Shown piece after piece: positions 23,901-35,900 of a stretch of DNA of 64,000 nucleotides. The stretch's first letter is position 1. Each line of letters starts with the position of its first letter. The stretch spans positions 1,979,001 to 2,043,000 of the forward strand of contig JAQGEQ010000192.1 of NCBI GenBank assembly GCA_034620365.1. The letters are read 5' to 3'. Source of the DNA: Pegea sp. RAD2-039. Lineage: Eukaryota > Chordata > Thaliacea > Salpida > Salpidae. The translations under genes and the position numbers were made by a program. Below the pieces are notes generated by a model. It saw nothing but the letters and a program-made list of their open reading frames with translations. It made no database searches and was not told the origin of the DNA.

Positions 23901-26900
23901 ATCAAAACATGGAATGAGTTTTATTTTTGAAGAAATGAGTAACAGTCAAAATGTTTAGGTGAATGACTTTGTATTTTAGAATTTGTACATTAAAATCACT
24001 TTTTTCAGAATAGTTCTTAGTCAGTTTTATCAGACTTCTTCAAAAGTTCTTTGTTGGATCATAAGATGCTTCTCACTATTTTAAAAAAGCATTAGTTTTT
24101 CTATAGCTAGAATTGTATTTTAGTAAGTAACTTATAAGTTGTTTACAAGAAGATATCAAGCTTTCAATATGATTGCGTCAATTCAAATTTTGTTTATGTT
24201 TTAGCATTCAAACATTGAATGAATACTAAGGCCTGCTGAATTTTACTATTTATCTTCAAATTTACTTATTTCCTTCAACTTGTTTTAATATTTTATATAT
24301 CGTTTAAAAGTGGCGAGTAAAATATTTAAGTGTTACTATCAGTAAGCTCTCTATATCAACAATTATCCAAGAAATTGTGTTTTTTATTATATAATGTCTC
24401 ATAAATTATTAAAATTAGATAATATATAGTTTATCTAATTTGTATTCGAACCTATATTAAGTTTCTAAATATTTTTAGTGACGAACATTTGCTTATTTTC
24501 AAGCGAAGTCTTTTTTGATTATTCTTTCTATATCGGTTATGGAAAGTATTTTGTCGCTCATTTCTATAAATACTTTTTACTGAATTAAAAATCTTTTTCT
24601 TAACCTGATAGACAACAAAAATTTAATTTTATTAATATCTAAATAAAGCTTTTAAAACTTATTTTAAAAATAACTGATGATATTTAGAAACATGTTTAAG
24701 CTATCTTTAGATATTTGTAGCTAAAGTTAAATGTTACCTATTATGTACAACTATTTTTCTACTTGTTAATTTGTCTTTTCACTTTTATTCATTTTGTAAA
24801 TCATTAGTACAAAAAGTTAAGCTCTCATTTAAAAAGAAGATATAAAGTTTTCATCTTTTGGTCTGTCAACTCTGTGCTGGAGTTTTAAAGACGACTTCTT
24901 CTAATTTGATTAATTAGATTCTTTTGAACGAAATGAAGTTATTTCATCTGTACTAATTAAATATTTTTTCGAGAAATTACCATTAGAATTTTACTTTCAA
25001 TCAATGTTCTTCAACAGATTTTAACTTCACTTTTCTACAAATTTAACTTATGTCTATTTCATACAAAAGCTTTTATCTTGAAAACAGTTTGTAAAATGTA
25101 GAGTATAATTTGGGGTAAATTGTATAAAAAGCTGTTTGATTATCAAGCACAAGCTTATTTACGATATCATAGAAAGTTTTATGAGTCAAATCGACCAGAA
25201 AAACATTTCAATTTTCGCTCATTTTTGAAATGAAAAAAAATATTACAAATTAGCTTTTGTTTTCATAAAAGAAAAAGTATCAAAATATCAATTTTGGATC
25301 ATAAAAATATTATGATATTTTCGTGTATTTTTCAGCAGAGAACATTTTTTCTGACAGTTTTACTTTTTTATTAAATAAAAATGCTAAATATTTCATTAGC
25401 TTAAATATTTTTCTAAATTATTTTAATTGTTTATAATAGAAAATATTGTTTATATAAAGCAAAGCTATTTTTGTTTCAGAACTCTCTAAAATTGTTTAAT
25501 CTTTTTTTTAAATGTAGAATATAAAATACTAGCAGAGCATTTTCAGAAAATATAGATTCAAATTAAGTCGATGGTTTAAACAAAAAAAATGCATTTCTTA
25601 AAAGTTGGTAATTGAACAATCTAAAATGGCGTTTTTATTTATTGCGCATAAAATAATAGTTTTATTTCAGTAATTACAAAACAGTTATTTTATTAAAATA
25701 CAATAATATACATTATTGTTATTTAGTCATAAATTATAAGAGTAGTCATTAGCAGAGTTGTGATGTATTTAGTTTGTTAGAATTTATTTAAGATGTGTGC
25801 TCAAAAAAGTGTAAAATCATTTATCTTCCTAATGCTTTATACTAGTTAATAAAACTAAAAAAGCTTGAGCAAAATACTCACTAAACAGGAAATAAATTAA
25901 AACGGAAGTATCAGACCAACAAGCTTCTAGCTCTCATTTCAGCAACTACCAATTTGCTGAGAATAGATGCTTTAGCGAATGTGTGTGCTTAGTTGTAGTG
26001 CGTAACCACCAAGTAATAGACATGTACAAGCATATGAGCAGTCAAGCATTTACATTACACAATCATGCGCTGTGTTGGGCGCGCCTTTTTCATTTTTTCA
26101 ATTTTCATTGCTCACTTTTAGATTACTTTTCATTTTACTCATTCCTTCCTCACCGAATCCAGGCGAAATCTTATAGATATTTCATGATGATAGATACTTG
26201 TAACTGATAAAGATTGTTGATATTTACTTCTAGAATTTATCTATTTATTTATTGAGGTCAACTCACTTGTTAGTTTCAATTATTTTCTTTATCTTCTAGA
26301 CTTACTTTGATTATGTCAAGTTTATCGTCTTTTATTTATTCAGTTTTTTCTTTTTACTCGTTTTTTTTTTATATTTATAACTTTATTTATTTGTAATTTC
26401 TGAAATGTTTAAAGACAACTTTTAAGTAAATTTGAAAATTCTAAAATATTTAAATTTTGTCAACTTAGTTAATGGTTTTTTATTAAAATTGAATTAAACA
26501 AAAAAATAGTTTAAATTTAGCAAAATGTCAATCTAGTAAATGATTTGACAGAAAAGTCTTTTTATAAATGATAAGATTTGTATTTATATTCAAATAAATA
26601 ATGAAACTTTAACTTATTGTCAGTTGAAAAAGATTAAATTATAGATAATTGTGTTTTATATAAATATCTTTAATTATAAAGGTTTAGAATTGAATAAAAT
26701 TTATTTGGTTCAATTTTGAGAAAATATTATTAAAAAAAATAAGGCAGATTTTGTTGTTTGAAAACTGAAAGTGAATATATTTTTGAATAATTGATTGTCT
26801 CTGAGTAACTATCAGTAAAGTATTTTGGTTTCTATTACTTATTAATTGAATTAAAATCTTCTAGTGCAATATAAAGTTTGTATATACATGATACTATTTA

Positions 26901-29900
26901 CTTTTCAACATTTTACAGCCTATGAAATAAATTGTACAAGTATAAAATCTTTAAGAGTCAACAATAAACTTCGTTTCTTTACTCAAGTTAAATACTAAAG
27001 AATATTAAATCTTGAAAAATGGGATGTGCAGCATCTAAAACTGATGGAGATAAAAAGGCGGCTGCTCAGTCTAATGCTATTGATAAACAAATAAAAAAAG
27101 ATGCTGAAGCTAATAGAAAATGTGTCAAGCTGTTGTTACTTGGTGCTGGTGAATCTGGTAAAAGTACCATCGCTAAACAAATGAAGATTCTTCATCAGGA
27201 TGGTTTCTCTGATGCTGAAAGAAGGAACTTTAGACCAGTGGTTTATGCAAACACTGTACAATCAATGGTTGCTATTCTTAAAGCTATGGAAGCTCTGGGA
27301 ATTGATTTTGGTGAAGATGATTGCAGTGAGCATGCCACCAAGTTGAGAGCTGCAACATCTCAGATGGATGATATTGATTTGTCCTCTGATATTGGTCCTT
27401 CTTTAAAAAAGCTGTGGAAAGATTCTGGTGTTCAAGAATGTTATAGCAGATCACGTGAATATCAACTGAATGATTCAGCAGCTTATTATATGGATGCTCT
27501 TGATCGTCTGTGTGATTCTGAGTATGTCCCTACAGAGCAAGATGTACTTCGTACTAGAGTTAAGACTACTGGAATTATTGAAACTACTTTTGAGTATAAA
27601 GATCTTAACTTTACTCTGATTGATGTAGGAGGTCAACGTTCTGAACGTAAAAAATGGATTCATTGTTTTGAAGATGTGACAGCTATCATTTTTTGTGTTG
27701 GTCTTTCTGCATATGATCAAGTTCTTATTGAAGATGAAGAAACTAACAGAATGAAAGAGAGTTTGAAGCTGTTTGATTCTATTTGCAATCTACCGTTCTT
27801 TGCCAAGACATCCATGATTTTGTTTTTGAACAAAAAGGATTTGTTTGAAGAAAAGATTCAGAAGTCTCCACTTTCAATTTGCTTTCCAGAATATGATGGT
27901 GAAAATACTTATGATGAGGCTTCAGCTTATATTAGACAACAATTTGAAGGTCAAAATAAGCAGGGTGACTCTAAAGAAATTTATACCCATTTTACTTGTG
28001 CTACTGATACTTCCAATGTCAGATTTGTGTTTGATGCTGTGTCAGATGTACTGATGAGAAAGATTTTGGAAACAGTTTTTGGATCTGGGTAATTACTTGA
28101 TGATAGCTGAGTTAAAATTGACTTTGCAGTGTTAAAAAGAGAAAAAAAAACTTGCTTTTAGGGTTGAGACGTGATAGAAATTTATAAACCTTTTTGTGTT
28201 TTGGTTTGTTACAACAAATATTTACTGATGCCTTTTGAGCATGTTCTACTTTTACTGAAGCTAGTTCTTAATGAAACTTGCTATAAATCGATTAATATAA
28301 GTTTCTGTTTACTCATATCTCATCTACATCTTATCCCCTGTACATTCTGTTATTTTATATTCTAAATGACCAACTTTTATCATTCTCATCCATGTTTTTG
28401 GTTATTCCAAGTATGCCTGAGATTCTCAACTATATATTTACAGCAGGGCAACCTTTGATCGAGTATTTCTTAACTTACTTTTGGTCTGAAAGAGATTTGT
28501 TGATTAGTAATCATGTTTTTTAAGTTGGTTCTACCTACTATCATTTTGAGTAATTACTGCTATTTTCTAATTAGATAGAATTATTTTTTGTTTGAATACT
28601 AGTTTTTTCATCATAATTTTCTTAATCAAATTTCCCCTGAATATCTAAAGCTCCTTTCAAAAGTTAGTTGCCTCTCTTGCCCCTCAATCAAGCTTTAGAT
28701 GCCTTTCAACCAACTTCTACTATGGGCCTTATTACTTTTTCACAATATTTTATTTAAACTGATAAAGGTTGGCAACTTTTCATGTTGTTGGAATTTAGCT
28801 GAACTTTTCCATTCTTTCAATCGCTTATAAAATTAAAAGATATTAAAATAAAGCATTTAATCTGGAGTTACATAAAAGCTCTTTTCTGTTCCTATTTTAT
28901 TATGTTTCTTATTTTAGATGAGTTCACATTTCTTCAATAATGTATGTTTGCTTGTAAATAAGAGTAACGTTTTATTGACATGAAGTGTAAATGTCGTTAT
29001 CTAATATCTTTTTCAACTGCTCCAATGTTTTCTCTATTTTATGTCTCAGTTTAAAATCAAAACCAACTAAGCAAGCAGTAATTGCTTGGATATAGGTTTT
29101 GTTTTAGGTGAATAGCTTCACATTATATGTAACGTTTATATCACTTGTATAATCAGTCAAGTTTGTGGAAATACCATTTTTTCTGTTCTGTGTACCTTAT
29201 TTTAAATTACATTAGTTGCCTTGACTGTGATGTAACGATTAGGTGCATGCAAGCTTCATTTCAGGAAAGATATTTCATAAACATCATGTTTTTGGAATAA
29301 GAATGGATTCTAAAAGCTCTGATTGAACATTTGTAGTTTGGTTGAGCCCTTAATATGGGTCAAAATACTTTGGTTAACTGTAATTATTGTACTACTATTG
29401 CTCAGTCATCTTTTGAGCATTAATGTCCTCTGAAGTAATTGTGAGTGTATTTCAACAGGGCATGTGTATACTTTAGACTTATGGTCAAACAGTCATTACG
29501 TTTTCTCTGTCTATTTTTCAGATTGAAACTTTTTTAAGGTTATTTATAATGTTGATAATTTTGATGCAATGAGGTTGACTAAAGACATATCAGCAGTTTG
29601 AAAATGCTTAAAATTATTGGGAGTTGAAATAAGATGGAACTTTAGCTAGAGTTTTATATATGTATAGTGATTGTTAAACTATTTGTTCTTTTAATTAAAT
29701 AATTCTTAGATGGAGTTTTCTTTAATAATGTAGTTGTTATTTTACTTGCTTGAAATTTTGTTTACTTAAAATATTTGTAAAATTTAATAAATATTTTTGT
29801 AACTAAAATAAATATATAAAGTTATTAGGACTATTTAGTTTTTTCAACAATAATATATATATAAAAATCAATATATTATCCATTAAAAGTTTCATATCAA

Positions 29901-32900
29901 TGTAGTTGTAATAGTTTTTGCTCATTTGATATTATTTATTAAAAAATGAATAATTCTATCAGATATTTAATTTCATATAATTTTGTTTAAAAAAAAACTG
30001 AGAAAATTTCAATTATTATTAAATTATTGAAAATGTATATTTATAATTATTTATCTGTAGATTAATAAAATAGTAATTTTAATTAAACTTTTTGTAGTAT
30101 AAATATATTATAGTCAGAAACTTGGCAGACATCTAACATCAACTGATTCGTTTAGATTTAAACTTGTGTTTGTAATGATCAAGATTATGAGCTTCGCTTT
30201 TATATCAATCATTTTAGTTCAATGCAACTAAAAATATTTATTTTTTATTATTGAGTACAAACTGCCAACTACTTTTTAAATCCTGCTTCTTCAGTTGATT
30301 CGAATTGATTAACAACAATTTGAATATAATATATTATTATAAATTAATAAAACATTTCTCTTAATAATTGTTATATAGATTTATTTTTCTTTAATATATA
30401 CCGTTGTGTCAAAATTATTCCTTCAATATGTACATTTTTTATTACTTACTAATAGCTAAATATATTTATGAAGAGTATTTTTAGCATATACTATTTCAAA
30501 AGGTTATATCTGTAATGATGATTTATTCAATTTTGGGCTTTTCTCTTTTTAACTTGTTTACTTTAAATGCTATTTTAAAGTTTTAAATGTTATGCAAATT
30601 AAATGAATAAGGTTGATGTAGCTAAATTATTATTCCATATCATGATTTAAGTCAACTTTTTTGATTTTATTCTGAAGTTTTTTTTCACATTTTCAACTTT
30701 CTTTGTCATTTATCAATCAGATAGAATTTTTTGTTAACTTTTTTAAAATTTCATAAATTTTTCTATTAAAGATATCTGAGAATTAAATTTGAATCATAGA
30801 ATAGTTTGTTTAAGACAAATTAAACATCTATAAATATTTTATATAGTTAATAAATTCTATATTTATTCTAATATTCTAGAAGTTTCTTTTGAAAACAGCT
30901 ATAAATTATTTTGTATAAATTTCTCTCTTTGTGTTGAAGTAAATATCTTCTGAAGTTAGATAGGTTAGCATTTTTAATGAGTTTAATTAAAAGTTAAAAA
31001 AATTAAGTTTTATATTTGCTTCATTTAAAATGAACTTTAAAGAAATGTTCCTTGAGTCTTAAATGGAATTTTTTTGTAGTTAAACTTTTTATTATGAATT
31101 TTTAACCTTTTTAAAAGTTCTCTTAAAATATATATAAATTAACAATTGTCTTTCGATATTTGGTTACTCTTTATGAAAGTTTTTTTTGATAGTCTGAAAT
31201 TTATAATGAGTTGATAACAAAGCAACTAGATACAGAAAAAAAGAACATCATTTGTGCTTTTTTAGTTAAATATTTCATCTCACTTTCAGTCAAACTGGAA
31301 AAAATTTTTAGATAAATTTATCTGAATAACTGAAGTCTATATAATTGATTTGAATTTTGAAATGGGCTGTATTCATTCCAAAACTGATGGGGACAAAGGT
31401 GCGGCTGCTCAATCTAATGCTATTGATAAACAGATAAAAAAAGATGCTGAAGCCTCCCAAAAATGTGTCAAGCTGTTGTTACTTGGTGCTGGTGAATCTG
31501 GTAAAAGTACCATCGCTAAACAAATGAAGATTCTTCATCAGGATGGTTTCTCTGATGCTGAAAGAAGGAACTTTAGACCAGTGGTTTATGCAAACACTGT
31601 ACAATCAATGGTTGCTATTCTTAAAGCTATGGAGGCTTTTAAGATTAATTTTGGTGAAGATGATTGCAGTGAACATGCCACCAAGTTGAGAGCGGCAACA
31701 TCTCAGATGGATGATATTGATTTGTCCTCTGATATTGGTCCTTCTTTAAAAAAGTTGTGGAAAGATTCTGGTGTTCAAGAATGTTATAGCAGATCACGTG
31801 AATATCAACTGAATGATTCGGCAGCTTATTATATGGATGCTCTTGATCGTCTATGTGATTCTGAGTATGTCCCTACAGAGCAAGATGTACTTCGTACTAG
31901 AGTTAAGACTACTGGAATTATTGAAACTACTTTTGAATATAAAAGTCTTAACTTTACTCTGATTGATGTAGGAGGTCAACGTTCTGAACGTAAAAAATGG
32001 ATTCATTGTTTTGAAGATGTGACAGCTATCATTTTTTGTGTTGGTCTTTCTGCATATGATCAAGTTCTTATTGAAGATGAAGAAACTAATAGAATGAAAG
32101 AGAGTTTGAAGCTGTTTGATTCTATTTGTAATCTACCGTTCTTTGCCAAGACATCCATGATTTTGTTCTTGAACAAAAAGGATTTGTTTGAAGAAAAGAT
32201 TCAGAAGTCTCCACTTTCAATTTGCTTTCCAGAATATGATGGTGAAAATACTTATGATGAGGCTTCAGCTTATATTAGACATCAATTTGAAGGTCAAAAT
32301 AAGCAGGACGAACTCAAAGAAATTTATACCCATTTTACTTGTGCTACTGATACTTCCAATGTCAGATTTGTGTTTGATGCTGTGTCAGATGTACTGATGA
32401 GAAAGATTTTAGATCAAGTTTTTGGTTCTGGTTAGATTTCAGTTTTCTGCCTCCATCTATAAATAATCATGACAACTCTGGATTGTATCAAGCTGATATT
32501 TCATGGAATTTCTAACAGCCATTTGGTTAGTTCCACTCATATATGGATTGATTTGAAAGATATTTTTCTCTTTCCGTTTTTATACCCTATTCTTTAGCAG
32601 TTTAACTTTTTTATTTTAATCTTTTTCTATCGAAATATTATTGATTGTAGCCAAATCATTGCCAAGGCTATTATTAAACGGTAAACTAATTTAATAAAAC
32701 TGAGTAGCAATTTTATCCATAATTATTGCATTTTGAATCTATAACTTCCGTTTTAGTTGTTTATTGTTCAAAGCAGCTGCCTGTTTCGATTCAATATTTA
32801 TTAACAAGTGCAATGGGAAAATTCTATCGTTGATGTAAGCTTTTTGAGTACTAAATCAAATCATCAAGAACATTTGTGTGTATGTTGCAATCTGTTCTAA

Positions 32901-35900
32901 TACTTTTATGTTTTTTATTGTTACACCTTGATTGAAGTAAGTAGCTTGTGAGCTAGATATCCCTACTTTCTGTGTCTGCTTTCTGTTAAGAACTAATTTT
33001 GATGTTTACTTCGAAAATGATAAATGTTAACTTGATAGAATGTTTACCTAATATCAAAAATAAGTCAGTCAGGTATTTTGAACTCTGTTTATTTCCAATT
33101 TCTGTTTTTTACTGCATTTGATTATGATGTTCGTGATAAAATTGATTAAATTATGAAATAGATTGCAAATGTTTTGTTCAGCTTTTGCTAGTCTGCTTCA
33201 GTTATGTTTGCAGCAGCCAGAAATTGTATCAGCTTACACAGAGGTTTTAGCATTTACATGATTTTATGAGAACTTTTAATGAATTATTAAGATGTTAAAG
33301 TTTTATGCTAACTTCTGTCCACAGTGACTGGTCTATTACTTCAATATTTATTGATTTATTTGTTTTGAAGCTGAAATATTCTAATTTGTGTAGAAATAAT
33401 TATCTTAAAGTTCTGATCTTAAAAATGTCCCATTAAATCCACCATTTGATGTTTCAACTAGATGAGATCTGTCAGCTTAAAATTTGTTAGAAATTCAACA
33501 ATTTATTTTTGTCTGGTAATAATTTTGTTGCTGTTTGTAAAAGCTCAAATACTTAACATTATTTACAAACTGTTTTGAATTGATCAAAATTGTTCTAGAA
33601 TTTCAAAGCTTTTACAATTTACCAACAAAATTTAACAGTCTTAATTGTTGTAAGCAGTTTTATGGCTACAATATTTTGTTGTTGCTTTAACTGTCTTCAA
33701 GATTAGCTTTTTTGGTTGGTTCTATTTTTTGACTTTTTTAGATTAATTACAACCATTCAGCTAAAACTGACGTTTGGTTAGACGTAGATATACCATGTGA
33801 TTCTGAATTTACTTATCTTAGCTGTTCTAAACTTTGACCAACAGTGTTTTAACGTCACTTCCGTTGAAAATGACGTTACGCTTGTCACATGCAACTCATT
33901 TCAGAAAATTTCTTATTTTTAATAAAATATCTTTCAAGATTTGCTTGACATATTTCAACTTTAACATATTTATGGTAATTGACAAAAGTTGAATCTTGCT
34001 TATGTTGTAGTTTCTACTTTCACAAACTCAATAACAGTAATATTATTGACATTAAATCTATTTAACTTTGTTTTTTTTCTTTTTGTTGTTGTAGTTCATG
34101 TTTTAGCTTACAGAATACTAAATTTTTCATATTTGATTTGTATTTAATATGAATTCACCCACGCAAAGTATTTGCTTCGAATTTTCTTTGTAGTTTTAGC
34201 TTATTCTTTATCAGCTTAATGAATATAAATTAATTAAAACTAGTATTGGGTTTAGAACAATTTATTTTTATTTTAAATTATAGAAAACCATTGAAACATG
34301 CTTCATAACAAGTTTTCTATTTTTAACATTCTAAGGTCACTATCTTATCATGTAAACATGAAATTTATCATTCTAAATCACTTACATAGATAATTAAGTT
34401 TATTTTCATCATTTTAAATAAGATTCTATATTAACAATGACATTTAAGTGAAATTGTTTTGAGTTTTGAATAAGTATTTTCTCGATTTCATTTTTTGTCA
34501 GATGTATTTGTAAAATTATTTGTTCTTGTCATGTAAATTCATTTCAAGTTTTCAATTTTGATAAAACCTTATCATTTGTTACATATTGGTTAGATTTTAG
34601 AAAATGTTTTTTGATGTGAATTATTTATTTCAAAATGTTGTTGATTTCTAAACAATTGATTAAATAATCTTGTAATGTAGTCTATAAAAACCTTTCACAA
34701 TGGATGCAAACAGACATACAAATTTAATGAGATTTGTTGGCATCTATGCTTGTTTTTAAAATTCTATTAAAGTTAGATGATAATTAAAAACTATTTCACA
34801 ATTGCTAAAAGCTGATTAGTATCCTACTTCTAACCATCAGTTGATATCTAGCAAATATTTTTTATTTCGTTCTCTTTTAAAATTTGTTACTTTAAAAATG
34901 AGGAAATTTTCTGACATCAGTCTGTTTATTTTTATAGTAAAAATAAAATGAAAAAATTTTTTGAATTTTATTTTTAAAATTTCTACAATTTTATCACTTA
35001 AGTTAAACTTTTTACCCTTAGAAGATATTTAATAAACAAATTATTTTAAAATCTTTTCTTATCAAAAACTGTTAAAAATATTCTACTAATGAAACTAAAT
35101 AGACTCATTTATAAAGATATCTATCAAACTTTTTGAAAAACTTTATTTCTTGCATTCATTTAAGCAATACACATTTTGTAAATTTGAAATGCAGCAAAAG
35201 TAACTTTATTAAGTTAGAAATGCAATCCGATTTCCACATCTTTTAATTATTTGTATTAAAATTTTTTTTTAAGATTGCATAACTGATTTGAATTTCTTTA
35301 TCTTTTATTCTCTATGTAAAGATTGAAATGGTTTTTTACCTCGTAGATTTTTTTCTTGAAAGTATTAATCATAAGCTATATTGAAATATTTTATGTAACA
35401 TATCTGATACAAGTTTTTTATTTTTTCATTTGTGTAGACAAAAATCAATTTTTGGAATTAAATATTTTTATATCATTGACTTGCATATCAATCTGATTAT
35501 TAACGCCACCAACTTCGTTTGTTTGTAGCCAACTTTGAATATTTGTTCAAACTTTCAGCTATCATTCATAACCAAATCTTCAGTGTGATTTTTCATGATA
35601 AAAAATTAATGATTTTAATAAGATTTTCAAATGTAATCTAAATATAAATGAAACTGACTTATCGCGTTTTCTACATCTTTCATCCTTGAAACTGACCTTT
35701 TCATCTTTTTCAACTATTCTAAATAGTCTGACATTTATTACAAGCTTATTGTTGAATAAAAATAAGCAAGGGTCGTCACAAAACCCCCAGTTTCAAGCTA
35801 ATTGATTTCTTCTATAATCTTCTTTCATAAACATGTTTTACTATCTTGGTGTTTCCTACTGTGATTTACTTTAGGTAGAGTATTTAAATGAAATTGAAAG

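Noticed and set aside
27475-28054. Overlapping frames inside alpha gene 1 (minus 27720-27475, plus 27845-28054) and their twins in copy 2
   Set aside because: They are shadows of the alpha CDS and recur in copy 2 only because the sequence is duplicated.
31350-31361. Upstream start (four extra residues) for alpha gene 2
   Set aside because: The codon at 31350 is TTG. The ATG at 31362 gives the MGC lipidation motif and the same length as copy 1.
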